Origin: DAOUJI01 sp965197415
GTDB taxonomy: Bacteria > Chloroflexota > Dehalococcoidia > Lucifugimonadales > JAGWBF01
Assembly: GCA_965197415.1 (NCBI GenBank)
Contig: OZ240207.1
Coordinates: forward strand, 2,542,001 to 2,606,000
Length of the DNA stretch: 64,000 nucleotides
Direction: 5' to 3'
Position numbers and translations under genes: made by a program. Numbering within the stretch: position 1 is the first letter of the stretch; each line of letters begins with the position of its first letter. Below, in pieces: positions 1 through 8,109 of this stretch. The notes under the pieces were generated by a model that saw only the letters and a list, made by a program, of their open reading frames with translations, was not told where the DNA came from and did no database searches.

Positions 1-2
1 CT

Positions 3-620
3 GTTGACACCATGCGCTACACGCAAGCCGAAATCGAGCGTGTGTTGAGGGTGGGGTTCGAGCTGGCCCAGCGTCGGAGCAAGAGGCTGGCGTCTGTCGA
101 CAAGGCCAACGTGCTGGAAACATCCCGACTATGGAGGCGCCTGGCCACAGAGATGTCCGAAGAATACCCTGACGTGGAGCTTGAGCACGTGTTGGTGGAC
201 ACCTGCGCCATGCAGCTCATCCAGCGTCCCTCCAGGTTCGACGTCATCGTCACCGAGAACACCTTCGGGGACATACTCACCGACGAAGCCGCTGTGCTGG
301 CGGCGTCCATGGGGCTTCTAGCCTCCGCCAGCCTGGCCGGTGTTCCCGTGGAGGGGCGCCGCACCATGGGCATGTATGAGCCTATACACGGCACGGCCCC
401 TGACATCGCGGGAAAGGGCATGGCCAACCCCATCGCGACAGTCTTGAGCGTGGCCTTAATGATGCGTTACTCCCTGGGGCTTACCGAAGAGGCGGCCGCT
501 GTAGAGCGGGCCGTAGAGCAGGTCCTTTCGTCGGGGCTTCGGACGCCGGACGTGGCCGGCGCAGGCGGCAGGCAGGTGGGCACGTTGGAGATGGGCGACG
601 CGCTGGCGGCGGCTGTCTAG
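3..620 (+). CDS. leuB: 3-isopropylmalate dehydrogenase, C-terminal part (LeuB)
   Basis: The gene enters from the left edge, so only the last ~205 residues are visible. LeuB oxidatively decarboxylates 3-isopropylmalate with NAD in leucine synthesis. Family landmarks are a DTMRYTQAEIERV segment, the substrate/metal-binding stretch VTENTFGDILTDEAA, and the coenzyme loop MYEPIHGTAPDIAGKGMANP typical of isopropylmalate/isocitrate dehydrogenases. LeuB is favoured over isocitrate or tartrate dehydrogenase by the EPIHGTAPDIAGK loop and short tail. It ends at TAG 618-620 with no partner gene directly downstream, so its operon lies to the left of the window. Confidence 0.93.
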   Translation, partial: VDTMRYTQAEIERVLRVGFELAQRRSKRLASVDKANVLETSRLWRRLATEMSEEYPDVELEHVLVDTCAMQLIQRPSRFDVIVTENTFGDILTDEAAVLAASMGLLASASLAGVPVEGRRTMGMYEPIHGTAPDIAGKGMANPIATVLSVALMMRYSLGLTEEAAAVERAVEQVLSSGLRTPDVAGAGGRQVGTLEMGDALAAAV

Positions 621-755
621 CCCCGCTTGGTTGAACGGGATAGCGGAATCCTCGCAGCCGCACTGGCAGGGTTGACTAAACACGAAGTCGGCAGCAGACG
701 GCTGGGCGCCCGCCGATCCTGGTCGCTGTGCAGCATGGATTCTCGATTACATGGG

Positions 756-771
756 AATAGTGTACACTATT
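756..771. promoter_or_regulatory. 16-bp palindromic operator upstream of the VapB-type antitoxin
   Basis: AATAGTGTACACTATT is a perfect 16-bp palindrome. It is followed by another GTGTAC half-site at 775-780, giving an inverted pair with GTACAC at 762-767. It lies about 30 bp upstream of the antitoxin start at 802, where toxin-antitoxin operons commonly bind their own antitoxin or TA complex. The operator role is inferred from position and symmetry. Confidence 0.6.
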
Positions 772-801
772 TTCGTGTACCATCCCTACTGGAGCCAAGG
801 A

Positions 802-1026
802 ATGAAAAACATAACCCTCAGCGCTGACGAGAACTTGATAGAAGCGGCCCGACGCCGTGCCGCGGCAGAGCAAACAACCTTGAACGCTAAATTTCGTCTA
901 TGGCTCGCGGACTACGTTGGACGTGAACGACAGGCTGAAAGAGCTATGGAGGTAATGCGGGAGTTGCGGGGCAAGTTGTCCACCGGCGGGCGCAAGTTCA
1001 CTCGGGATGAGATGAATGAGCGTTGA
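802..1026 (+). CDS. VapB-type antitoxin, ribbon-helix-helix-like
   Basis: A 74-residue protein starting MKNITLSADENLIEAARRRA, a pattern typical of short CopG/VapB-like antitoxins in which a beta strand (NITLSA) leads into a helix-turn-helix. The C-terminal part (RGKLSTGGRKFTRDEMNER) would wrap the toxin. The ATG at 802 is preferred over an upstream in-frame ATG at 751 because GGAG (791-794) precedes it at good spacing and 751 lies upstream of the palindromic operator. The stop overlaps the start of the PIN toxin at 1016, the usual antitoxin-first arrangement. The toxin partner is disrupted, so this antitoxin may now be orphaned. Confidence 0.75.
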   Translation: MKNITLSADENLIEAARRRAAAEQTTLNAKFRLWLADYVGRERQAERAMEVMRELRGKLSTGGRKFTRDEMNER

Positions 1027-1246
1027 AGACTTCATAGACTCCAATGTCTTCATTTACATGTTCGATGAAACCGACGCCCACAAACGCCAACTGGCAGAGA
1101 ACCTCGTCCGCCGCAGCTTGGAGGACTCGAGCGCCTGCATCAGCTATCAGGTCGTCCAGGAGACAATGAACATAGTTATCGGCAAACTTGGGGCCACGCC
1201 TGAGACAGCCCGGCTTTTTCTGGAAGAGGTTCTAACCCCTCTGTGG

Positions 1247-1294
1247 GGCTTTGTTCCAAAAAGCCTAATTCGGGCTGACTTTTGGAACAAAGCC
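1247..1294. repeat. Perfect 15-bp inverted repeat at the left end of the element
   Basis: GGCTTTGTTCCAAAA (1247-1261) is perfectly inverted as TTTTGGAACAAAGCC (1280-1294), with an 18-bp spacer that itself contains AGCC/GGCT. The left end can therefore form a long hairpin, whereas the right end carries spaced GGAACA copies instead. This asymmetry may matter for transposase recognition. Confidence 0.8.
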
Positions 1295-1329
1295 GGCATT
1301 TGAGGAACAAGGCCCCGTAAGGACGTGAG

Positions 1330-1848
1330 ATGAGAGATACGCGCATGATTGCTAGTGGTTTGAGTGCTGGCCGCACCTGTTGGGCAGCGGGCGTGCTGGT
1401 TGCGGCAGTCCTGCTGCTACTGGTGGTCGGGTGCGGGGGAGGCAATGGAGAGCAGGACGGCCCCGGTTCCTCCGCCACCTATGGCATAGCGGAGTATGCT
1501 GAGCACAGTTGCAGCGAGGAGGCCATCCGGAACTGGGTGACGACCCTCGCCGGTCGCGACGGTGGCACTTGGGGCGAGGCCGTGGAGATGGCCGAGGCGC
1601 ACCTAGAACACCAAGAGAGCTACGATGGCCCGCTCTCGGTTGAGTTCAGGAGAGGGTACCACGAGCCTTGGCTCAAGGCCCTGGGGCAAGGGGTCGACGC
1701 ACTCAGAACACAGGACGCCGAGGAACCCTACGACGAGGACCGGTACCAAGAGTTAGTAAGCGCAATCGATACTGCTGTACACCTCGGAGAGCGTTTCGGG
1801 GAAGCATGCCAGAAGGTCATAGCCAGCTGGGGTGGGGGGCCGGGCTAG
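1330..1848 (+). CDS. Small lipoprotein carried by the mobile element
   Basis: A 172-residue protein with a long hydrophobic segment (residues ~18-36) ending in VVGCGGGN, a credible lipobox with Cys at about position 37. A low-complexity linker (GGGNGEQDGPGSS) follows, then a soluble Glu/Asp-rich helical domain with two further Cys (HSCSEEA, GEACQK). AAGGA at 1318-1323 supports the 1330 start; 1345 is an alternative ATG. It is probably anchored to the outer face of the membrane. I do not recognise the domain. Unusually, it is the only cargo of a transposase-less element. Confidence 0.65.
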   Translation: MRDTRMIASGLSAGRTCWAAGVLVAAVLLLLVVGCGGGNGEQDGPGSSATYGIAEYAEHSCSEEAIRNWVTTLAGRDGGTWGEAVEMAEAHLEHQESYDGPLSVEFRRGYHEPWLKALGQGVDALRTQDAEEPYDEDRYQELVSAIDTAVHLGERFGEACQKVIASWGGGPG

Positions 1849-2205
1849 AAGAGCCAGCCTCAAGTTGAAAGGAGATTGCAAGGGTGGCCAAGTCCGGGAC
1901 TTTTGGAACAGACACTCGATTTGTGGAACAGGGGGCATTTTCGGAACAAGGCCCCTCTGTGGGGTATAAACCCAACGCCCTGGCTCTACCACAGCGGGCT
2001 TGCACGCCAAGCCCGGTACGGGTTCAGTTTCTACGACTCCCTGATCGTTGCCGCCGCTCTGGAAGCAGGCTGCACCCGTCTCTACACTGAAGACTTACGC
2101 CATGGGCAACAGATAGAACGGCTGACTATATTGAACCCATTCCTGACGCGCATACCTCAAACGTCTGAGGAGACCTCCGAGTAGGGAAGAGACGGCGGCC
2201 GTCGG

Positions 2206-2616
2206 CTAGACGACCTCTATAGGTTCCTCGGACACCTCGCCGTCGACGATTCGGAACGCTCTCAGATGGGGGTTGTCCTTGTCCATGAGGGACACGATTA
2301 CGTAGTAGGCCTCGGGCCACGCGGCCAGCCGGATGTCTGTTGCCGAGGGATACGCTTCAGAATGGGTGTGGGAATGGTAGACGGCCCGATGCTCCCAGTC
2401 GTTGGACTCCATCTCCCGCCAAACACCGATAAGCTCTTTTGAGTCCCAGCTGAAGCGAAAAGAGCTATTCTCCACGTTGGTCATACGGAAGAGCTTGGCG
2501 AACTGTCCATCGGAGCCCGCAAGAACGCCGCAGCACTCGATGGTGTCATCCTCCAGAGCGTGTTGGATAATCTCGTCTTGGAAATGCTTGTCCAGCCGGA
2601 GCAAAGCGACCCCCAA
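2206..2616 (-). CDS. JAMM/MPN-domain metalloprotease (M67-like)
   Basis: A 136-residue single-domain protein with the full JAMM signature: Glu27 in IECCGVLAG and His81-Ser-His83-x7-Ser91-x2-Asp94 (HSHTHSEAYPSATD), the zinc-binding and catalytic set of Mov34/PAD-1 peptidases. Bacterial stand-alone members such as Mec remove C-terminal adducts from ubiquitin-like sulfur carriers (CysO/MoaD type), so isopeptidase or carboxypeptidase action in cysteine or cofactor metabolism is likely. No MoaD-like partner is adjacent. It is transcribed divergently from the gluzincin at 2722 across a 105-bp gap. Family assignment is strong; substrate unknown. Confidence 0.87.
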   Translation of the reverse strand: MGVALLRLDKHFQDEIIQHALEDDTIECCGVLAGSDGQFAKLFRMTNVENSSFRFSWDSKELIGVWREMESNDWEHRAVYHSHTHSEAYPSATDIRLAAWPEAYYVIVSLMDKDNPHLRAFRIVDGEVSEEPIEVV

Positions 2617-2706
2617 TTTTAAGTTTCGACTGGCTACAGTAGGTGTCGAGCGCCATCAAGCATAACACAGAAGAGGCGGCGCCAATCCAATCATTCCCCG
2701 CCGGGG

Positions 2707-2712
2707 TATAAT
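2707..2712 (+). promoter_or_regulatory. -10 box of a possibly leaderless promoter
   Basis: TATAAT lies only 9 bp before the ATG at 2722, so transcription starting 6-8 bp downstream would begin at or next to the start codon. No clear ribosome binding site separates them and no convincing -35 box is visible. The box is exact; leaderless initiation is inferred. Confidence 0.45.
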
Positions 2713-2721
2713 AATGCAACG

Positions 2722-4116
2722 ATGGGTTCCATCAAGCGACTGATAGTTGGACTGGGGGCTTGCCTCGCCCTTCTTGCATGGGCCGGCCCTGCGTTTGCCG
2801 CTGGCGGGACCATACAGGTGCATTCCAACGAAAGCGAGGTGCGGTTTCCCACGCAGGTCGTTTTGCATCTGGACGTGGAAGCCCAGGCCGACATCGCAGA
2901 AATACGTCTCTATCACAGGGCCGCTCCCTCGGGTTACTGGCGATACACCTACGTTGACGTTGACTCATCCGGCAGGGTTGTAGCCGAGACCACGCTGGAC
3001 ACCCACGGCGCCGCCTATCTGCCGCCCGGAGTCGACTTGGAGTACTACTACGCCATCACAGACTCTGAGGGAAACGAGACAGTCACCGACAGGAAGTCCG
3101 TGGTCTACTTGGACACCGGTTTCGACTGGAAAACCAGCATGGCGGGCCCGCTGGAGATATATTGGCACGACTTGAAAAGTTCGCAGGTGGACCGGGTGGC
3201 AGGCGACGTGGAGGAGGCGCTGAAGCAAGTCTCCGACCTGTTAGGCATAGAGCCTGACGGTTCCATGAGGGGAGTGATATACAACTCCCGCTCCGAGGCG
3301 GCCAGGGCTTTTCCCTTCCAGAGCCAGGCCACCAGCGACGGCGTTTTCGGAGGGTATGCCTTCCCCAGCATGGGAGTGTTCACGGGCTTGGGACTGGACT
3401 CCCGCCTGCTCGTGCACGAAACAGCCCATCTTATGTTGGACCAGGCGGTGTCTCAGCCCGGAGTCAGGATTTCTGCGTGGTTGAACGAGGGGTTCGCCAG
3501 CTACACGGAGCCGGGCTCCAAGAATTTCCGACGGGTGGAGTCGGACCCGTTCCGCATCGCCCTGCGGCACATGGGGACCCTCCCTGGACGCGTCTCGGAC
3601 ATCGGTTACTTCTATAGCAAGTCCGAAAGCGTGGTGGCGTTCCTGATCGAGACCTACGGTGACGAACGGTTCCGGGACTTTCTGGATAGGTTGAACCGTT
3701 ACAAGACTGAGGAACCAGCTTTGAGGGAGGTCTACGGGTTTGGAGTCGACGGGCTGGAGAAACAGTGGGCAGCCAGCTTCGGCGCCATCCAGGTCCAGCC
3801 TTCAATAGACGATGTTGAAGAGGCGAAGCCTCCTCAGCCGTCGCTTCGTGAGGAGGGTAACACAGACCCAGTAGCCTCCATAAAAGACACAGACGACACC
3901 GGCGCCCGTCCAGCGGCCCCCCAGGAGCAGAAGGACCCTAACCGGGGAACTTCTTTCAACCTGGGCGGCTTGAGCACGATAGTCATAGCAGTGCTGGTCC
4001 TCGGGCTGGCTGGCGTTATGGGAGCCCGTTACGTCATGCGCAAACTTGGCGTCGGGCGGGATGACCGGGACGAGCTGGACCGCCTCACCGACGACGAATG
4101 GCGGGAAAGGCCGTAG
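2722..4116 (+). CDS. Secreted membrane-anchored gluzincin metallopeptidase (peptidase MA-like)
   Basis: A 464-residue protein. It has a cleavable signal peptide (hydrophobic core LIVGLGACLALLAWAG, cleavage near AFA-AG), an Ig-like N-terminal region, and a zinc site His232-Glu233-x-x-His236 (HETAHLM) with third ligand Glu256 in LNEGFASY. This is the M1/MA-clan (gluzincin) layout of Peptidase_MA_2 proteins. After the catalytic domain come a Pro/Gln/Glu/Asp-rich linker (residues ~355-415) and one membrane segment (STIVIAVLVLGLAGVMG) with a charged cytoplasmic tail. It should act outside the cell, tethered at its C-terminus. Substrate unknown. Confidence 0.82.
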   Translation: MGSIKRLIVGLGACLALLAWAGPAFAAGGTIQVHSNESEVRFPTQVVLHLDVEAQADIAEIRLYHRAAPSGYWRYTYVDVDSSGRVVAETTLDTHGAAYLPPGVDLEYYYAITDSEGNETVTDRKSVVYLDTGFDWKTSMAGPLEIYWHDLKSSQVDRVAGDVEEALKQVSDLLGIEPDGSMRGVIYNSRSEAARAFPFQSQATSDGVFGGYAFPSMGVFTGLGLDSRLLVHETAHLMLDQAVSQPGVRISAWLNEGFASYTEPGSKNFRRVESDPFRIALRHMGTLPGRVSDIGYFYSKSESVVAFLIETYGDERFRDFLDRLNRYKTEEPALREVYGFGVDGLEKQWAASFGAIQVQPSIDDVEEAKPPQPSLREEGNTDPVASIKDTDDTGARPAAPQEQKDPNRGTSFNLGGLSTIVIAVLVLGLAGVMGARYVMRKLGVGRDDRDELDRLTDDEWRERP

Positions 4117-4254
4117 CCGGGAAGCCCGTCCGCCAAAACTTCTCAAACAACCGGCTTCTTTCTCTTGGATGCTTGAACCTTCGGGCGCCAGAATAGATGC
4201 TCGACCGTTTTTCGAGTCGAGGAAGATTCAGCTTATACTCGCCGGGAGGTCAAA

Positions 4255-4680
4255 ATGTCCTTTGGCCAATTCCTTCTAGCGGAGGGGATTGAGGTGGAGG
4301 TTGAGGGCGAACTAGAAGAAGTAATAACAATCGTAGACAGGGAAGTGCCCAAATATTCCTATGAAAAGTACAGGTATGTCATCGATTTTGCCAAGGCAAG
4401 TATGGGCTCCGGTCAAGCCCCTTATTGGAAATTCCTAGTCAAGCCCTATGACAGTGAAGAAAACCGCCTGATAGAAGCCCTAATATGCGTAGTGGAAGTG
4501 GATGGATCGGGGCCTGGCGGATGTGTAATCAAGATTCCGTCCCGCCACGAATGGAGCAATGAGACCGGGGAGGAGTTCGACCGAGAGGGCGAATACTTCA
4601 CCAACTTCATATTCCAGTTTCTGAACACGCTGCAAGACGCCAAGTTGATCAGCCTGCCTGGCCATTTGCCTGTCGCCTAA
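4255..4680 (+). CDS. Conserved-looking hypothetical protein, 141 residues
   Basis: A soluble acidic protein of alternating strands and helices with no signal peptide or membrane segment. GGGAGG (4244-4249) at good spacing supports the ATG at 4255, and codon use resembles neighbouring genes, so it is likely real. It sits alone between the gluzincin and carB on the same strand. TATACT at 4234-4239 could be a -10 box but lies too close to the start to be certain. I do not recognise a family. Confidence 0.6.
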   Translation: MSFGQFLLAEGIEVEVEGELEEVITIVDREVPKYSYEKYRYVIDFAKASMGSGQAPYWKFLVKPYDSEENRLIEALICVVEVDGSGPGGCVIKIPSRHEWSNETGEEFDREGEYFTNFIFQFLNTLQDAKLISLPGHLPVA

Positions 4681-4782
4681 CAGCTTTCCGCAACGGCAGG
4701 TCTCCCACCCGGTTAGCCCCCGCGGGTCGCCTTGTGGGAGAAGCGCCGCCGGAGTATCATATCCGCCAGCGAGGTGTGAGGC

Positions 4783-7700
4783 ATGGCGGACGGACTCCGG
4801 AAAGTTCTGGTTATAGGCTCAGGCCCCATTGTCATCGGTCAGGCGGCCGAGTTCGACTACGCCGGCACCCAGGCGTGCAAGTCCCTCAAAGAAGAGGGAG
4901 TCACCACTGTACTGGTCAACTCCAACCCGGCCACAATCATGACCGACGAGGGAATTGCGGACCGGGTGTACATAGAGCCGCTGACCGTGGACGTGATGGA
5001 CCGTGTCCTGGACAGGGAGCGTCCTGACGGAATCCTTCCGACTCTGGGCGGACAGACGGGCCTCAACCTGGCCGTGGACATAGCCGACGCCGGGCTTCTG
5101 GACAAATACGGCGTGAAGCTGCTTGGCACGTCTCTGGAGACCATCAAAAAGGCCGAGGACCGAGAGCTTTTCCGGTCTATGCTGATTGAGATTGGTGAGC
5201 ACCAACCCCCGAGCCTTACAGTATCGTCGATGGATGAGGCTCGGAAGGCTGTGGAGACTATGGGGCTGCCTCTGGTGGTGCGCCCCGCATACACCCTTGG
5301 GGGCACCGGCGGAGGGATGGTCCGAACCCTGGAGGACCTGGAGACCGTGGTGGCTGGAGGCCTTGCCGCCAGCCCAATCAACCAGGTGCTGCTGGAGCGT
5401 TCCCTTGAGGGGTGGAAGGAAATCGAATACGAGGTGATGCGGGACGGCGGCGACAACTGCATCACCATATGCAACATGGAGAACATGGACCCGATGGGGG
5501 TTCACACCGGGGATAGCATCGTCGTCGCCCCCAGCCAGACTCTGACCGACAAAGAGTACCAGATGCTCAGGTCGGCCAGCTTAAAGATTATCCGAGCCCT
5601 TGGCATCGAGGGTGGCTGCAATGTCCAGTTTGCCCTGCCGCCCCATCCCACCATCGCCGAGAAGTTGGGATACGACTGGGAACCCAACGCTCCCTACTAC
5701 GTCATTGAAGTCAACCCCAGAGTCAGTCGCAGCTCTGCGCTTGCCTCCAAGGCTACGGGTTACCCCATCGCGCGGGTCGCCGCCAAGATTGCGGTGGGAA
5801 AGCGCCTTGACGACATACCCAACGCCGTAACCGAGAAGACCTCGGCCGCCTTTGAGCCGGCGTTGGACTACTGCGTGGTGAAGATACCGCGCTGGCCCTT
5901 CGACAAGTTTCCTGCGGGAGACCGCTCCATCACCACACAAATGAAGGCCACGGGCGAGGTGATGGCGATAGACCGCAGCTTTCCCGCGGCGCTCCAGAAG
6001 GCCGTGCGCTCCTTGGAAATTGGCGGACGTTCCCTGCTGTGGGAGGCGCCTGAATGGAGGCAGGGCAGCCCTCCGGGCGAGGGTCTGTACAAGCCCAACG
6101 ACCAGCGGCTGTGGGCCCTGATGTACGCCATCCGGTCGGGCATGTCCGTGGATGAGTTGGCCCAGACTGCGTTGATTGAGCCGTGGTTCATCAGCGCCCT
6201 TCAGCGTATTGTGGACGTGGAGCGGAGGCTGTTGGGCGAGGACCTGACCCCGGAGCTTATGCTGCTGGCCAAGCGCCTCGGCTTCTCCGACGAACAAATC
6301 GGCGCCCTGTCGGACACCCTGCCCGAACGGGTGCGGGAGACGCGCAGTTCCTGGGGCATACGGCCCGTCTACAAGATGGTTGACACGTGCGCCGCCGAGT
6401 TTGAGGCGGTCACCCCGTACTACTACAGCTCCTACGACCAGGAAAACGAAGCGCCTCCGATGGAAGGACCCAAGGCCCTGGTCATTGGAAGCGGGCCGAT
6501 AAGGATTGGCCAGGGCATCGAGTTCGACTACTGCAGTGTGCATGCAGCCTGGGCCCTTCACGACGAGGGAGTGGGAAGCATAATGGTCAACTCCAACCCG
6601 GAGACCGTGTCCACCGACTTCGACACAAGCCAACGGCTCTATTTTGAGCCGCTGGACGAAGAGAGCGTAAGGGACGTCATCGAAAACGAGACGGGCGATG
6701 GTCAACCTCCTGAATCAGTGGTCCAGTTCGGGGGCCAGACTGCCATAAATCTGTCCCAGGTCCTCGACCGGGTTGGGCTGCCTCTGCTCGGTTCCGCAGC
6801 GGAAGCCATAGATATAGCCTCCGACAGACACAAGTTCGACGACTTCCTGGGCAGGTTGGGAATACCACAGCCGCCTGGGGCCGCTGTAACCTCGGTGGAA
6901 GAGGCCATAAGCGTCGCGGGAGACATCGGCTTCCCCATCGTAGTGAGGCCCAGCTACGTTCTCGGTGGCAGAGCGATGGAGATCGTGCAAACGGCGGAGG
7001 AGCTCCGCCGCTACCTGGTGGCCGCAACCGAAGTGGGGCAAGGAAGACCGGTCCTTATCGACAGCTACCTGGAGGGCAAAGAGTGCGAAGTTGACGCCAT
7101 CTGCGACGGCGAGCGGGTGTTGATTCCCGGAATGATGGAGCACATTGAACGAGCCGGAGTCCACAGCGGCGACTCCATGGCCATATACCCTGGGTTGAAC
7201 CTGTCCACGGAAGAGGTGGACACTATCGTGGACTACACCACCCGGATGGGCCTAGCAATGGGCATCAAGGGGTTGATGAACGTCCAGTTTGTGATAGTGG
7301 GGGCGCCTGCATACCGGAGCCCCAGGTCGTTGCCCGAGGACCTGGAGGGCACCTCGGTCTATGTGCTGGAGGTCAATCCGAGGGCCAGCCGCACCGTTCC
7401 CTTCATCTCCAAGGTCACGGGCGTGCCGGTGGTCAGCATTGCCACCAGGGTGATGCTGGGAAAGAAACTGAAGGACATGGGCTACGAAGGCGGACTCTGG
7501 AAGAAACAGCGCGTAGTGGGCATCAAGGCGCCGGTCTTCTCCATGTCCAAGCTCACGGGCGTGGACTGGCATCTGGGCCCGGAGATGAAGTCCACCGGCG
7601 AGGTTATGGGTATCGACCATGAGTTTCGCCCTGCCCTGGCTAAGGCGTTGGCCGCGTCCGACCTCACGTTGAAGCAGAGCGGCGCCGTTCTGCTGAGTAT

Positions 7701-8082
7701 AGCCGACAAGGACAAGGCGGAGTCCGCCGCTCTGGTCAGGGAGCTGGGCGAGGCCGGCTTCACGCTCTACGCCACGGAGGGCACGGCGGCCATGGTCCAA
7801 AACATGGGAGCGCCGGTGACAATGATCACCAAGAAGTTATCCGAGGGGCGGCCCAACGTGGTGGACGTGATTAACCAGGGCCTCGTGGATGGTGTAGTAA
7901 ACACCGTGTCCGAGACGGCGTCGGCCATCCGAGACGGGTTTTACATTCGCCGGGCGGCGGTGGAGAAGCGGATTCCCTGCTACACGTCCTTGGACACGGC
8001 CAGGGCGGCGGTGGAAAGCCTCCTGATGGGGTCAGGCTCTTACAGGGTCAAGACGACGGCTGAGTACCTCGCCGGAGATTGA
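4783..8082 (+). CDS. carB: Carbamoyl-phosphate synthase large subunit
   Basis: A 1099-residue protein, close to the usual ~1070. It makes carbamoyl phosphate from bicarbonate, ammonia and two ATP for pyrimidine and arginine synthesis. Two homologous halves are visible: the first opens KVLVIGSGPIVIGQAAEFDY, the second (from about residue 563) KALVIGSGPIRIGQGIEFDY. Each has an ATP-grasp domain (VRPAYTLGGTGGG; VRPSYVLGGRAME) and EVNPR metal-site motifs. The C-terminal ~140 residues form the MGS-like allosteric domain. The small subunit carA is not adjacent. The region around residues 400-555 matches the oligomerisation domain. Confidence 0.97.
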   Translation: MADGLRKVLVIGSGPIVIGQAAEFDYAGTQACKSLKEEGVTTVLVNSNPATIMTDEGIADRVYIEPLTVDVMDRVLDRERPDGILPTLGGQTGLNLAVDIADAGLLDKYGVKLLGTSLETIKKAEDRELFRSMLIEIGEHQPPSLTVSSMDEARKAVETMGLPLVVRPAYTLGGTGGGMVRTLEDLETVVAGGLAASPINQVLLERSLEGWKEIEYEVMRDGGDNCITICNMENMDPMGVHTGDSIVVAPSQTLTDKEYQMLRSASLKIIRALGIEGGCNVQFALPPHPTIAEKLGYDWEPNAPYYVIEVNPRVSRSSALASKATGYPIARVAAKIAVGKRLDDIPNAVTEKTSAAFEPALDYCVVKIPRWPFDKFPAGDRSITTQMKATGEVMAIDRSFPAALQKAVRSLEIGGRSLLWEAPEWRQGSPPGEGLYKPNDQRLWALMYAIRSGMSVDELAQTALIEPWFISALQRIVDVERRLLGEDLTPELMLLAKRLGFSDEQIGALSDTLPERVRETRSSWGIRPVYKMVDTCAAEFEAVTPYYYSSYDQENEAPPMEGPKALVIGSGPIRIGQGIEFDYCSVHAAWALHDEGVGSIMVNSNPETVSTDFDTSQRLYFEPLDEESVRDVIENETGDGQPPESVVQFGGQTAINLSQVLDRVGLPLLGSAAEAIDIASDRHKFDDFLGRLGIPQPPGAAVTSVEEAISVAGDIGFPIVVRPSYVLGGRAMEIVQTAEELRRYLVAATEVGQGRPVLIDSYLEGKECEVDAICDGERVLIPGMMEHIERAGVHSGDSMAIYPGLNLSTEEVDTIVDYTTRMGLAMGIKGLMNVQFVIVGAPAYRSPRSLPEDLEGTSVYVLEVNPRASRTVPFISKVTGVPVVSIATRVMLGKKLKDMGYEGGLWKKQRVVGIKAPVFSMSKLTGVDWHLGPEMKSTGEVMGIDHEFRPALAKALAASDLTLKQSGAVLLSIADKDKAESAALVRELGEAGFTLYATEGTAAMVQNMGAPVTMITKKLSEGRPNVVDVINQGLVDGVVNTVSETASAIRDGFYIRRAAVEKRIPCYTSLDTARAAVESLLMGSGSYRVKTTAEYLAGD

Positions 8083-8109
8083 ACTCCGCACCCTGCACAG
8101 GGTGTGAAG

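Larger units (their letters stand above)
1245..1955. mobile_element. 711-bp non-autonomous mobile element with lipoprotein cargo
   Basis: The ends are GGGGCTTTGTTCC (1245-1257) and, inverted, GGGGCCTTGTTCC (complement of 1943-1955): 13-bp terminal inverted repeats with one mismatch. TCTGT at 1240-1244 and 1956-1960 would be a 5-bp target duplication. GGGG ends with 5-bp duplications recall the Tn3 family. An alternative reading is a 13-bp duplication (CCCCTCTGTGGGG) with the element at 1249-1951. GGAACA or its complement recurs at least six times near the ends (about 1253, 1284, 1305, 1906, 1924, 1943), suggesting transposase-binding sites. No transposase is encoded, so it must be mobilised in trans. 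The only gene inside is the 1330-1848 lipoprotein. Confidence 0.75.
1016..2184 (+). pseudogene. PIN-domain (VapC-type) toxin split by a mobile element
   Basis: The first half (1016 to about 1248) reads MSVEDFIDSNVFIYMFDETD, with the first PIN acidic residue in FIDSN and a conserved Q-x-x-E (YQVVQETMN). After TPLWG the frame enters a foreign insert. The second half resumes at 1952 with PLWGINPTPW and continues through FYDSLIVAAAL and LYTEDLRHGQ, which carry the remaining PIN acidic residues, ending at 2184. Joining the halves at the repeated 13-bp CCCCTCTGTGGGG (1236-1248 and 1952-1964) restores one open frame of about 150 codons, the normal VapC length. As it stands the toxin, a predicted RNase, should be inactive. 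Confidence 0.85.

Noticed and set aside
5581..6705. A 374-codon minus-strand ORF inside carB.
   Set aside because: Antisense shadow of carB, no recognisable motifs.
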